From assembly GCF_900105415.1 (NCBI RefSeq), contig NZ_FNSM01000001.1, positions 4,306,501 through 4,370,500 of the forward strand: a stretch of DNA of 64,000 nucleotides, given 5' to 3'. Below the pieces are notes generated by a model, which did not search any database, was not told the origin of the DNA, and saw nothing but the letters and a program-made list of their open reading frames with translations. Below are positions 16,515 to 24,441 of this stretch, one piece after another. Made by a program: the position numbers and the translations under genes. Origin of the DNA: Streptomyces sp. TLI_105 (GTDB taxonomy: Bacteria > Actinomycetota > Actinomycetes > Streptomycetales > Streptomycetaceae). How positions within the stretch are numbered: position 1 is the first letter of the stretch; each line of letters opens with the position of its first letter.

Positions 16515-17159
16515 GTGACGGGAACCATCCAGCCGCACCCCTTCCACCCCCGTGACCTGGTCGGCGGGCACCCCGTCATCGACCTCCTGAACACGGTCAC
16601 GGCGCGGAACGCGGAGCCGGTCGACTGGCTCGACGCGTACCCCCGCCTGCTGGAATGGGCCGGCCTCACCGGCCATTTCACCCCCGCCGACCTCACGGCC
16701 CTGCGGCAGCTCGCCGAGACCGAGCCCGCCCGGGCCGAACGCGCCCTGACCCGCGTCCGCGAGCTGCGCGAGGCCCTTCACGACCTGATCACGGCCCTCG
16801 CCCACGGCGCCCCGGCCCCCGCGGAGGCGGTCGCCCGGGTGGAGGACCACTGGAAGCACGCGGCGGCCCACGCCCGCCTCACCGCCCACGGGGCCACCCC
16901 CGGACTCCACGTCACCGTCGAGGCGTCGGGCCTCGACCTCCCCCGCCACGCACTCGCCCTCCAGGCCCTCGACCTGCTCCGCACGCTCCCGAACGACCGC
17001 ACCCGCGTCTGCCCCGGCCACCGATGCGGCTGGCTGTTCCTCGACACCTCCCGAGCCGGCCGCCGCCGCTGGTGCTCCATGGCCACCTGCGGCAACTCCG
17101 CCAAGGGCCGGACCCACTACGCGCGCAAACGAGCCGGCGAAGGACAGGGCGAGCCCTGA
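16515..17159 (+). CDS. CGNR zinc-finger (ABATE-type) regulator
   Basis: 214 residues. The N-terminal ABATE ligand-like domain (GGHPVIDLLNTVTARN) is followed by the C-terminal CGNR zinc finger: C-P-G-H-R-C-G-W-L-F-L-D, then RRRWCSMATCGNSAKGRTHY. The Cys pairs and CGN signature are intact. GTG 16515 is preferred because homology starts there. The family is predicted to bind DNA. It is divergent from the ureohydrolase and followed by a strong terminator. Confidence 0.88.
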   Translation: MTGTIQPHPFHPRDLVGGHPVIDLLNTVTARNAEPVDWLDAYPRLLEWAGLTGHFTPADLTALRQLAETEPARAERALTRVRELREALHDLITALAHGAPAPAEAVARVEDHWKHAAAHARLTAHGATPGLHVTVEASGLDLPRHALALQALDLLRTLPNDRTRVCPGHRCGWLFLDTSRAGRRRWCSMATCGNSAKGRTHYARKRAGEGQGEP

Positions 17160-17172
17160 CGGGCCCGCACGA

Positions 17173-17203
17173 CGAAGGCCCGGATCGTCGATCCGGGCCT
17201 TCG
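17173..17203. terminator. strong bidirectional hairpin terminator
   Basis: A perfect 14-bp stem, CGAAGGCCCGGATC and its complement, around loop GTC, 13 bp after the CGNR gene stop. Confidence 0.85.
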
Positions 17204-17344
17204 CCCCGACGGGGGGCACACCCCTCCGGGGGTCTCGGCGGGTGTCAGCGCACGGTGAACGGCGCCAGGTGGGTCGTGGTGTCCGCCCCGCTGATGGGCC
17301 GGGGCCCCGGGGAGGTCAGGCGTCGAAGGGAAGGCGCGGTCGGC

Positions 17345-17683
17345 TCATTCCGGTGCCGGGGGCTGCGGTTCGGCAGCCGCGCGGCGGTATTCGGCGTTGA
17401 TGCGCTGGGCTTCTTCGAGCTGGTCTTCCAGGACGATGATGCGGCAGGCGGCCTCGATGGGGGTGCCCTGGTCGACGAGTTCCCGGGCCCGGGCGGCGAT
17501 GCGCAGCTGGTAGCGGGAGTAGCGCCGGTGGCCGCCCTCGGAGCGCAGCGGGGTGATCAGCCGGGCTTCACCGAGGGCGCGGAGGAACCCGGGTGTCGTA
17601 CCGAGCATCTCGGCGGCCCTGCCCATGGTGTAGGCGGGGTAGTCGTCATCGTCGAGACGGCCGATCGAATCGTCTGCTGTCAT
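17345..17683 (-). CDS. short MerR-like HTH protein, copy 1
   Basis: 112 residues. An acidic N-terminus ([20 protein letters not shown]) leads into a MerR-type winged helix with the wing [20 protein letters not shown], then one long helix [21 protein letters not shown]. It lacks an effector domain. Copies at 20046 and 23531 are almost identical over residues 12-95; copy 2 has the same length. The ATG 17683 aligns with the start of copy 2. This type often sits beside cspA and DEAD-box helicase genes in Streptomyces, as here. Function unknown; DNA binding is inferred. Confidence 0.85.
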   Translation of the reverse strand: MTADDSIGRLDDDDYPAYTMGRAAEMLGTTPGFLRALGEARLITPLRSEGGHRRYSRYQLRIAARARELVDQGTPIEAACRIIVLEDQLEEAQRINAEYRRAAAEPQPPAPE

Positions 17684-18067
17684 TCTCATCTCTCTGGAGC
17701 GCGGTCGCGGAGGTCCGGTACGGGCGCCCACGCAGCGAGCACCGGAAGACGTACGCAAGCCGCTCGGGCTCGGAACAGCGCCACGAGTCGTCAGGCCCTC
17801 GCCCTTGTCGCGCGTGATCCGGCCCGGAACCTCTCCGGCGGGCCTTCCGGTGCACGCGTCGGCGGTCCGACACGTTCACCGAGGGCAATGCTGCCATCCC
17901 CACCGCTGGATCTGCTCCCCCGTCCCGGCGCCGCTCGGCCCTGCCCGCGGCGTGGCGCTCCTCCCGGGGCCCCTGGGCGCTCCCGAAGCCGTGCGGCGAT
18001 CGCGGACGTCGGCGCCCGGACGGTGGGCGGTTCCAGCTGCTCCGACCACCGAGCCCGCACGGAACGC
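17684..18067. other. non-coding gap upstream of MerR-like copy 1
   Basis: About 380 bp with no believable gene. It should contain the promoter of the MerR-like gene. Unlike copies 2 and 3, no GGGGCCC-type leader hairpin is seen. Confidence 0.5.
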
Positions 18068-18107
18068 AAGGAGGGCCCGACCGGTGCGCACCGGTCGGGC
18101 CCTCCTT
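18068..18107. terminator. perfect 40-bp palindrome terminator
   Basis: AAGGAGGGCCCGACCGGTGC is followed directly by its exact reverse complement, 27 bp beyond the stop of the SCO5918-like gene. The same GAGGGCCCGACCGG core builds the terminator at 24839-24874, another sign that the two loci are related. Confidence 0.85.
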
Positions 18108-18134
18108 TCCAGACGACGGGCGTCTGTCCGCCGC

Positions 18135-18443
18135 TCAGACCGCCGTGGGCGTGTCGAGCAGGGCGGACGCCCGCTGGACCGGGTCGACGGCGATCGCGGG
18201 GGACGCCGCGGAGTGCGTACGGCAGGTGAAGCCGAGCCGGGTCATGGCCCGGACGACCTCGTGGGCGGTGAAGTCCCGGCGGTCCTGGCGCGTGATGACG
18301 GCGCCGACCTGCTTGGCGGGATACTCGCGGCGCCCGATGACCACGGACTCGCCGGTGACGGGTTCGGGCTTGACGCCCTTCATCGTTTCCAGGACACCGT
18401 TCTTGGTCAGCTCGAACGGGAAGCGGGCGATGACGCAGCGCAT
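18135..18443 (-). CDS. SCO5918-like small protein of the cold-shock/helicase locus
   Basis: 102 residues. It starts MRCVIARFPFELTKNGVLET and has a central SVVIGRREYPAKQVGAVITR and an HTH-like HEVVRAMTRLGFTCRTH. It matches my memory of the S. coelicolor SCO5918 family, encoded next to a DEAD-box helicase and CspA. Here the gene upstream on the same strand is the stub of such a helicase, and cspA copy 1 lies beyond. Function unknown; a nucleic-acid role is inferred from context only. Confidence 0.7.
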   Translation of the reverse strand: MRCVIARFPFELTKNGVLETMKGVKPEPVTGESVVIGRREYPAKQVGAVITRQDRRDFTAHEVVRAMTRLGFTCRTHSAASPAIAVDPVQRASALLDTPTAV

Positions 18444-18635
18444 GGGACCTCGCAGAGGGAAGGAAGCGGATGGGGCCGGTACGGCGGCGCGGTGGCCGGC
18501 CCGGGAGCCCCGGAGCACGGCGGTGGGGTGGAGCCCTTCACGACCGCGAGGGCCACCCCGACGGTCATGCCGGCCCAGACGTGAGGTTCCGCCGCGTCGG
18601 TCCGGGAGACCATCGGTCGCGTGCGTGCTGTTCAT
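18444..18635 (-). pseudogene. 5' remnant of a DEAD-box helicase gene
   Basis: The ATG at 18635 and its leader match those of the intact helicase at 26425: both have GGAAGGTTC(C/T)G(C/A)ATGAAC and a hairpin 10 bp upstream. The first codons (MNSTHATDG against MNPTRTNGR) and the arginine/glycine-rich continuation also correspond, but no helicase motif follows. The frame runs straight into the SCO5918-like gene. Almost the whole helicase body has been deleted, leaving its expression signals in front of the small gene. Confidence 0.65.
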
Positions 18636-18645
18636 GCGGAACCTT

Positions 18646-18668
18646 CCTCGACACGGTGCGCATCAAGG
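18646..18668 (-). promoter_or_regulatory. leader hairpin, helicase-type, remnant locus
   Basis: A 10-bp stem with 3-nt loop (CCTTGATGCG, CAC, CGTGTCGAGG in transcript sense) ends directly before the AAGG of the ribosome site. It is the counterpart of 26436-26458, at the same 10-bp distance from ATG. Base pairs differ between copies but mostly still pair (with G-U wobbles). Confidence 0.55.
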
Positions 18669-18723
18669 AATTCTCCGCGGGCGAAGAGCGGTGGGAGAAT
18701 TCCGGGACGGCGCCGAAGGGGGC

Positions 18724-18770
18724 ATGAAAGTCGAACGGGCGTGAAAGTCGAACGGGGAATGAAAGTCGAC
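18724..18770. repeat. three 17-18 bp tandem repeats
   Basis: Units (A/G)TGAAAGTCGAACGGG begin at 18724, 18741 and 18759, between cspA copy 1 and the helicase remnant. No protein or structure is apparent. Confidence 0.6.
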
Positions 18771-18909
18771 GCGGCGGCCGGTGCGACCGTCGATCGCGAG
18801 CTGCGAAAGACGGGCCTGGTGGCCGAGTGGGAGATCCAGGTCGCTCGCGGCGCGGGTTCGGACCCGGATCCGGAGAATTCGTCCTGCGGCGGCGCGGGAG
18901 GCATATGCG

Positions 18910-18945
18910 GCTGGGGCCCGCACCCCGAAGGATGCGGGCCCCAGC
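18910..18945. terminator. terminator of cspA copy 1
   Basis: 13-bp stem GCTGGGGCCCGCA with its complement around CCCCGAAGGA, 20 bp after the cspA stop. The copy-2 locus has the same hairpin at 26621-26658 with one loop change. Confidence 0.85.
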
Positions 18946-18964
18946 TACGTGGTGCGCGTCAGCG

Positions 18965-19168
18965 TCAGGCCGGAACGATGTTCTCGGCCGTCGGGCCCTT
19001 CTGGCCCTGCGCGATGTCGAACTGGACCTTCTGGCCTTCCTGGAGCTCACGGAAGCCCTGGGCGGCGATGTTCGAGTAGTGGGCGAAGACGTCGGGGCCG
19101 CCGCCGTCCTGCTCGATGAAGCCGAAGCCCTTTTCAGCGTTGAACCACTTCACGGTGCCAGTAGCCAT
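18965..19168 (-). CDS. cold-shock protein CspA-like, copy 1
   Basis: 67-residue OB-fold single-stranded nucleic-acid binding protein and RNA chaperone. RNP-1 is KGFGFI and RNP-2 is DVFAHYS; the start [15 protein letters not shown] is canonical. The paralogue at 26677 differs at only five residues (A2S, Y31F, Q49S and a few at the end). RBS AAGGAG lies before ATG 19168. A long conserved leader precedes it and a strong terminator follows. Confidence 0.95.
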   Translation of the reverse strand: MATGTVKWFNAEKGFGFIEQDGGGPDVFAHYSNIAAQGFRELQEGQKVQFDIAQGQKGPTAENIVPA

Positions 19169-19339
19169 GTCATATCTCCTTTGAGGCTCATCGGCAATCC
19201 GCACTGCGCGGATGCCGTGTCGCCGCGATGATTACCCCGCCGGAGAGACCGGAGACGAAAAAGCACTCCCAGCCTTTGAGGCTCGGCCGGAGGTGCTTGA
19301 AGTTTTTGGGAACCACAACTGCAACTGAAATCGAGACTA
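19169..19339 (-). promoter_or_regulatory. cspA copy 1 promoter and structured 5' leader
   Basis: In transcript sense: an extended -10 TGCTAGTCT (hexamer 19334-19339), then the motif AGTTGCAGTT (19317-19326), and about 160 nt of leader. Next comes a hairpin GGCATCCGC-GCAGT-GCGGATTGCC and then the RBS. The copy-2 leader at 26881-27054 matches in the -10/motif spacing (7 nt), length, a CGGCGACACGGCATCCG block and the hairpin. Long leaders that change fold with temperature are known for enteric cspA; that this one does so is inference. Confidence 0.65.
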
Positions 19340-19345
19340 GCACGC

Positions 19346-19985
19346 GGCCTCGGCCGGCGTCGGTTAAACGGGGCAGCTATTTCTGTGCGGTAAAAATCCT
19401 GACCGTGCCGCCCCTCACACCCTCATGTCGCCGATGCAGATACGGGGCCGTCCGAAAGGGGCGTCCGGAGCGGTCGTCACCACGGGAGGAGGGGGCGGCG
19501 GCATCGTCCCGGCCGGGCCCCGTCGCGTCGCTCGCGGTGGGCGAAGGCGGCGGACTCCCGGGACACGGCCCCGCACGACAGGCTTCCGTCTGCCCGGGGA
19601 GAAGGAATGCCAGGTCGGAGCAGGGAGAAAAACTGTCACGGCGAAGGTAGACATTCACCTCTCCTCGTCCTACTGTTGTTGCTGTACCTAGGAAGTCCCC
19701 GTGGGCTCGGCGGAAACGAACGGCCGAGCGAGCAGATGTGCAGGACGCGGCCGAAGAGGCCGCGAGCGGTATCGGAAGTGACAGTACGGAGAGGCACCGA
19801 GAGTAAGGAGCGGAACGCCATCAGGATCGCCCGGGCGAGGGATCGAGCCGCCCGGGTACCGCAGGCCCCGATGGGAAGGTGGTCCCCGGTCACACATCCG
19901 CGATCCCCGCAGCCCCGCCCCGACGGGCGGAACCTGCGGACACAGAAGGCCGGCACAGCCGGCCGGTAGATGGTGCAGGAAGCTC
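19346..19985. other. 640-bp gap, no gene recognised
   Basis: No frame shows streptomycete codon bias on either strand. It must carry the promoter of MerR-like copy 3 (leader hairpin at 19986). I see nothing else. Confidence 0.5.
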
Positions 19986-20018
19986 GGGGCCCGGGTGCCG
20001 TCACGGCACCCGGGCCCC
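19986..20018 (+). promoter_or_regulatory. leader hairpin of MerR-like copy 3
   Basis: A perfect 15-bp stem (GGGGCCCGGGTGCCG, loop TCA, and complement) 27 bp before the start codon. The leader of copy 2 has the equivalent hairpin at 23896-23927 in which one base pair is changed on both sides (G-C against T-A). After the stem both leaders continue with a CACGT(G/T)TTCC block before the RBS. Confidence 0.7.
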
Positions 20019-20045
20019 CTACACGTTTTCCGGAAGAAGAGGCCT

Positions 20046-20390
20046 ATGCCCCCTGGCAGTTCCCGCCCCGCCGACCATCTCGACGACGACGACTACCCCG
20101 CCTACACGATGGGCAGGGCCGCCGAGATGGTGGGCACCACCCCCGCCTTCCTCCGCGCCCTCGGTGAACACCGCCTGATCACCCCGCTGCGCTCCGAGGG
20201 CGGTCACCGGCGTTACTCCCGCTACCAGCTGCGCATCGCGGCCCGCGCCCGGGAACTCGTCGACCAGGGCACCCCGATCGAGGCCGCCTGCCGCATCATC
20301 GTGCTCGAGGACCAGCTCGAAGAAGCCCAGCGCATCAACGAGCGACTGCGCGGCCAGGGCCACGGGGCGGGCGCGCACGGCACTCCCTGA
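20046..20390 (+). CDS. short MerR-like HTH protein, copy 3
   Basis: 114 residues; identical in plan to copies 1 and 2. The core from [17 protein letters not shown] to [12 protein letters not shown] is nearly unchanged, while the N-terminus ([10 protein letters not shown]) and C-terminus ([10 protein letters not shown]) differ. GGAAGAAGAGG gives the ribosome site. It is the only copy on the plus strand. Strong conservation of the DNA-binding face among three copies suggests they recognise the same site; this is inference. Confidence 0.87.
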   Translation: MPPGSSRPADHLDDDDYPAYTMGRAAEMVGTTPAFLRALGEHRLITPLRSEGGHRRYSRYQLRIAARARELVDQGTPIEAACRIIVLEDQLEEAQRINERLRGQGHGAGAHGTP

Positions 20391-20440
20391 CCGGGGCGGA
20401 CTCACGACCGGGGCCGTTCTCTCTCATGCTCCGGGGCGGG

Positions 20441-20707
20441 TCAGAATTCCTCGGCGTGGGGGCCGGTGCCGCTCGGGGGCCTGCTGGCGGCCAGCCAGGA
20501 CCGGGCCGGCTCGGCGGCGTGCGTGGTGTCGACGGTGAGGTGGAGGCGGGTGCCTCCGCCTGGTGCGGGATAGCTCCGCTGCTCGCCGCCGGCGAAGCAG
20601 TGGCGGAGGATGTCGGCCACCATCCGGGCGGCATCCGGCGTGGCGGCGACGATGCGGACTTCGGCGTGCCCCGGTGCCGGCAGGGCTTCCGGGCCGTTGC
20701 GGTCCAA
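20441..20707 (-). CDS. DUF5994-cassette small protein (gene-2 type), orphan copy
   Basis: 88 residues, closely related to the second gene of the duplicated cassette (49917-50225 and 62078-62365). Shared blocks are A-E-(V/I)-R-I-V, AATP(D/E)AAR, CFAG-EQRSYP-P and GGGTRLHLTVDT. The pattern is an alpha/beta domain of ACT-like size; no known function. Here it stands alone, about 2.2 kb from a DUF5994 gene at 22911. The start ATG follows GGACGGTGCCGCCTT. Confidence 0.75.
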   Translation of the reverse strand: MDRNGPEALPAPGHAEVRIVAATPDAARMVADILRHCFAGGEQRSYPAPGGGTRLHLTVDTTHAAEPARSWLAASRPPSGTGPHAEEF

Positions 20708-21166
20708 GGCGGCACCGTCCTTTCACCAGGGAGGCGCCTCGGGCGGTCCGAGCGGGGCGGTCCCGCTCCCCGACACGTCCACCGTACGTCCGGCGGCGCC
20801 GGGCGTGTGCGTACGGCCCCTGACCCGGAGGAACCGCCTTCGAAGCCAGGTCCGGTCGACGCCCCTCCAGCCCCGCCGCCGCCTTCCTGTCCCTGCTGCG
20901 CACGGGCCTCACGGCGCCGGTGCCCGACTGACCTGCGAAGGATCGCGACGAGGAGCTCGCGGGGCCGCGGGCCGGCCTGGAAGCGGGACCGGTCGTGCGG
21001 CTCCTCGCGTCTCGGCCTGGTCTTGTGAACGCGGCGCAGCGGTGACGATCGAGACGGAACATGGCGCCGCTCGTGCTCGCCAGGCGGTCCGGCCGCGCAG
21101 GTGGCCCAGCCGGCTCGCGCGGAATTGGCCTCTGAAATGGGGCAGTTGGGCAGTAGCGTAGGCGCA
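20708..21166. other. 459-bp gap, probably decayed sequence
   Basis: Neither strand has a frame with convincing codon use or a recognisable motif. The right end holds TAGCGT (21154-21159), the likely -10 of the GNAT gene. Confidence 0.45.
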
Positions 21167-21934
21167 ATGACAACACGATCTACGTCGGTCGACCAGCCCG
21201 TATCCATAGCCTTGGCCGAGGCGCCGATGCGTCAGGCCCGTAACTCCGCCGCCCTGTGGACCGCGACCGGCCGATCCCGGGGACATGAGGTCATCCGGCG
21301 CCGCGGATTCGTCGCGGTCGACGGCGACGTGCGCGCCGGCCTGCGGATCCTGATCCAGGAGCCGGACCTCGACCCGGGCGAACTGGCCGAGTTGAGCGAG
21401 CTGGTGCGCCGAGCCGCAGGCCCGGTGAACGCCGAGGATCCGTTCGGTTCGACCGACCTGAGCCACCTGGGCATGCGCAGCTGGCAGATGCCGGTCATGC
21501 TGCGCCGGCCCGGGCCCGTCGACGCACCGGCGCTGGACGTGATCCGGGTACGGCGGCCCGAGGACCTCCAGGCGGCCGAGCGGATCGTGATCGAGGGCTT
21601 CGAGCTGGCCGGATTCCAGCCCTACCGCCCCGGCGAGCTGTTCCCGGGGGCGCTGATCGAGCAGCCGGGCGTGGACGTGTTCCTCGCCACGCACGAGGGC
21701 GTGCCCGCGGGAGCCGGCGTCAGCGTCGTGGACGACGGCGTCGGCAGCCATTACTGGGTCGGCACCTCGCCGGCTTTCCGGTCGCGCGGCGTGGGGCGGG
21801 CCGTCATGCTCGGCTCCCTCGCCCACCTGGCGGACCTGCCGGTCACGCTCACCGCTTCGAAGCTGGGCAGGCCGCTGTACGAGTCGCTGGGGTACACCGT
21901 CGCGGCGCCCTCGACCTGGTGGGCCTCTCAGTGA
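21167..21934 (+). CDS. GNAT-family acetyltransferase
   Basis: 255 residues. The C-terminal GNAT domain (about 130-250) has the acetyl-CoA loop SPAFRSRGVGRAVMLGSLAH and a typical end SLGYTVAAP. The N-terminal 120 residues are a divergent half-domain. ATG 21167 lies 7 nt after TAGCGT, so the message is probably leaderless. Substrate unknown. Confidence 0.85.
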   Translation: MTTRSTSVDQPVSIALAEAPMRQARNSAALWTATGRSRGHEVIRRRGFVAVDGDVRAGLRILIQEPDLDPGELAELSELVRRAAGPVNAEDPFGSTDLSHLGMRSWQMPVMLRRPGPVDAPALDVIRVRRPEDLQAAERIVIEGFELAGFQPYRPGELFPGALIEQPGVDVFLATHEGVPAGAGVSVVDDGVGSHYWVGTSPAFRSRGVGRAVMLGSLAHLADLPVTLTASKLGRPLYESLGYTVAAPSTWWASQ

Positions 21935-22011
21935 GACCGCCGCGGTGAGGCACCACCGGTGCGAACCGTGATCGGCTCCTCGCCCGCGGGCCGCCAGTAG
22001 GGTCGGCCGTT

Positions 22012-22347
22012 ATGACCGTCGCCCGTTCCGTTGCCCTGTTCGCCGTCGCCGCCCTCTTCGAGATCGGCGGCGCCTGGCTGGTGTGGCAGGGCATCCGCGA
22101 GCACAAGGGCTGGATCTGGATCGGCGCCGGCGTCATCGCCCTCGGCCTCTACGGGGTGGTGGCCACCTTCCAGTCCGCCGACGACTTCGGTCGCATCCTC
22201 GCCGCGTACGGCGGGATCTTCGTGGCCGGGTCGATCGCCTGGGGCATGGTCGCCGACGGCTACCGGCCCGACCGCTGGGACGTCATCGGCGCCCTGATCT
22301 GCCTCGCCGGAATGGCCGTGATCATGTACGCGCCCCGCGGCCACTGA
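22012..22347 (+). CDS. YnfA/UPF0060 family small membrane protein
   Basis: 111 residues with four membrane helices and the family signatures [41 protein letters not shown] and [19 protein letters not shown]. YnfA is an SMR-like inner-membrane protein. TAGGGT lies 8 nt before ATG, so it is probably leaderless. A truncated copy of this gene occurs at 37492. Confidence 0.92.
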   Translation: MTVARSVALFAVAALFEIGGAWLVWQGIREHKGWIWIGAGVIALGLYGVVATFQSADDFGRILAAYGGIFVAGSIAWGMVADGYRPDRWDVIGALICLAGMAVIMYAPRGH

Positions 22348-22437
22348 CCGGGCAGCGGCGCTTCGAGGCTGCCCCGGGCACGGCCGGGACGCGCTGTTCT
22401 TCGCCCGCGAGGGTTCACCGTCCTGAAGGGCACCCCT

Positions 22438-22640
22438 GGGGCGACGAGCTTCTGCTGCCCGTAGTCCTGGAGCAGGATCTGCACGTTCCGGCCCCCGATC
22501 CGGGCCACCGTGCCGGCGACGAAGGGGCCGACGCGGTCGGGCGGCAGCGCGTGCGCACCGTCCAGGATCGTTCCCAGGAGTCCCTCCCCGAAGCTCTCCG
22601 CGCGGTCGGGGACCCGGCCCCCGTGGCGTCCGACGGTCAT
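22438..22640 (-). pseudogene. 5' stub of a PP2C/SpoIIE phosphatase gene
   Basis: The first 68 codons (ESFGEGLLGTILDGAHALPP, then GGRNVQILLQDYGQQKLV) match the start of the intact phosphatase at 48210-49409. Homology then ends and no GAF-like or phosphatase domain follows. It lies left of a DUF5994 gene, as the intact phosphatase does. It looks like a decayed copy of that stress-gene neighbourhood. Confidence 0.75.
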
Positions 22641-22910
22641 CCGGAGCCTCCCAGCGGGCGGTGGACCGACGGCCTGGCACGGTGCCGACGTGCCGGCTCC
22701 GGCGGCATCGCGGTGCGGCTTCCAGGACGCTCCCCGGCGGCCGGGGCCGCCACGCGTGCCCGCCGGGGGCGAAGGGCCGCCGTACCGGCTCGTCGCCGTG
22801 TCCCGGAGTACGGTGAAGGGACGGGGCCCGCTCCCCCTCGCCGGTTCGGCAACAGCCGCGTACGGACCTGGGCAGCAGCGGCGCCACCCCCGTGGACGGG
22901 CGGATCTGTC

Positions 22911-23408
22911 ATGACCGACGCCGGCATTCCCCCTGCACACCCCCGCCTGCTGCCGGACGCGGTCCACGAGGCCGTCGGCCCCGGCACGGCGCTGCTCCGG
23001 CTGGAGACGACACGGTCCCGGCAGGGCGTCCTCGACGGCGCGTGGTGGCCGCGCTCCCGGAACGTCGGGCAGGAGATCCCGCCGCTGGTCACCGTTCTGA
23101 CCGAGTACCTCGGCCCCATCACCCGGGTCGGCCTGGACGCCTCCGCCTGGAACGGCATTCCGGCCCGCCTCATCGTCGACGGCCGGGTCGTACACCTCGA
23201 CTCCTTCCCCGTCGGCGACGACACCGTCCTGATCACCCGGGGCGACAACGACCACTTCGCCCTCATGGTCGTCCCGCCGAACACGACGCCCGAGGCCGCC
23301 CGCACGGCCATGGCCCGCGCGGTCCGCGCCGACAACGTCACCCAGGCCGCCGAGATCCTCCTCGCCGAACTCCCCCGTCCGACGGAGGCGTCAGGGGATC
23401 CCGCCTGA
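22911..23408 (+). CDS. DUF5994 family protein, copy 1
   Basis: 165-residue soluble protein of DUF5994. Signature blocks: RLETTRSRQGVLDGAWWPRS, LGPITRVGLDASAWNGIP, then DTVLITRGDNDHFALMVVPP. Nearest relative in the window is 51424-51915 (about three quarters identical by eye), including the GGCGGATC(T/C)(G/A)TC before ATG. The C-terminal third resembles the two cassette-encoded DUF5994 proteins. Function unknown. The start at 22911 is shared by alignment. Confidence 0.82.
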   Translation: MTDAGIPPAHPRLLPDAVHEAVGPGTALLRLETTRSRQGVLDGAWWPRSRNVGQEIPPLVTVLTEYLGPITRVGLDASAWNGIPARLIVDGRVVHLDSFPVGDDTVLITRGDNDHFALMVVPPNTTPEAARTAMARAVRADNVTQAAEILLAELPRPTEASGDPA

Positions 23409-23530
23409 CCAGGGGGCAGGGTCCGGACGAGGCCGGGCCTGTCGCGGTCCGTCGCGGTCCGGAACGGTCGCGGAGTGCCCGTCATCTCGGACGAGCGCCG
23501 GACGGGGAGGGGAAGCGGCGCGAGCCCGTC

Positions 23531-23869
23531 TCAGGCCGAGGCGGGCGGCGCGGCCGCTTCGGCGGCGCGGCGGTGTTCGGCGTTGATGCGCTGGGCTTCT
23601 TCGAGCTGGTCTTCCAGGACGATGATGCGGCAGGCGGCCTCGATGGGGGTGCCTTGGTCGACGAGTTCCCGGGCGCGGGCGGCGATGCGCAGCTGGTAGC
23701 GGGAGTAGCGGCGGTGGCCGCCCTCGGAGCGGAGCGGGGTGATGAGACGGGCTTCGCCGATGGCGCGGAGGAAGCCCTGGGTGGTGCCGATCATCTCGGC
23801 GGCCCGGCCCATGGTGTAGGCGGGGTAGTCGTCGTCGTCGAGACGACCGTACGAGTCATCTGCTGTCAT
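23531..23869 (-). CDS. short MerR-like HTH protein, copy 2
   Basis: 112 residues, same length as copy 1 and nearly identical ([20 protein letters not shown] at the start, A-rich tail). RBS GGAGAGG precedes ATG 23869. The leader carries a perfect 32-bp palindromic hairpin at 23896-23927. An AGTTGCAGTT motif, shared with the cspA promoters, lies further up at 24207-24216. It converges with the DUF5994 gene. Confidence 0.87.
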   Translation of the reverse strand: MTADDSYGRLDDDDYPAYTMGRAAEMIGTTQGFLRAIGEARLITPLRSEGGHRRYSRYQLRIAARARELVDQGTPIEAACRIIVLEDQLEEAQRINAEHRRAAEAAAPPASA

Positions 23870-23895
23870 CTGCACCTCTCCGTGGAACACGTGAA

Positions 23896-23927
23896 GGGGC
23901 CCTGGTGCCGTACGGCACCAGGGCCCC
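23896..23927 (-). promoter_or_regulatory. leader hairpin of MerR-like copy 2
   Basis: Perfect 32-bp palindrome: 15-bp stem GGGGCCCTGGTGCCG around TA, ending 27 bp before the start codon. It corresponds to 19986-20018 in front of copy 3 and differs there by a compensated base pair. Confidence 0.7.
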
Positions 23928-24427
23928 GAAGGAACTACTACACCACTTGCCGGCCTTGATACCGCGCCGGCGTACTGCCGAACTTCCCGGTGCGCGCGTC
24001 CGCAGCCGACGCCTTCACCGGGGGTACTGCTCACCGACTTCACTGCGGGGTACTGCGCACTGCACGCGCGGGTACCGCGTCTGTCATGACCGCGGTCCCG
24101 CTCGCGGCGGCCCCTGATCACCGCGGGCCACCCGGTCCGGCCGTCAGTCCCGTCGCCGTCCTGCAACCACCCTGGCTTCGGGGCTCCACCGCCGTACCGT
24201 CCTGCGAACTGCAACTACCTGTACTGCTGGTACTGCTTGCCGGCAGTTCTTCTCTGCCAGGCCCTGCTGTCTCTCTGGGCTACGAGAGAAACCATAACCA
24301 CGCCACTGCCCAATGTCTACTCCGGCCGATGTAGATTTTCCTGTGTCCGTTGGGCAGGTAATCGACCTCGAACGGTGAAGCGCAGGAGCCCGGCACGACC
24401 GGTTGGGGGGACGGGGCGGGCCGTGAA
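23928..24427. other. 500-bp intergenic control region
   Basis: No gene is visible. It contains several copies of GGTACTGC/GGGGTACTGC (24026-24060 and 24220-24240) and the motif AACTGCAACT at 24207-24216. Read on the minus strand the latter is the AGTTGCAGTT seen at the start of both cspA leaders. The divergent MerR-like copy 2 and GvpU-like copy 2 promoters must both lie here. Confidence 0.5.
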
Positions 24428-24433
24428 TAGGAT
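24428..24433 (+). promoter_or_regulatory. -10 element of a leaderless promoter
   Basis: TAGGAT, 8 nt before ATG 24442, with TTGGGG at 24403-24408 as a loose -35. Same spacing and flanks as at 10385. Confidence 0.55.
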
Positions 24434-24441
24434 CGGCTTTC

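Noticed and set aside
17253..17310. Possible C-terminal scrap of a minus-strand gene (ISGADTTTHLAPFTVR)
   Set aside because: Only about 17 residues look protein-like and no family can be recognised; too short to call.
20426..21028. Plus-strand 200-codon frame antisense to the small cassette-type gene
   Set aside because: Codon use is poor and the minus-strand frame matches two paralogues in the window.
23931..24240. Repeated GGTACTGC motifs considered as a CRISPR-like or iteron array
   Set aside because: Spacing is irregular, units are only 8-10 bp and no cas or replication gene is near.
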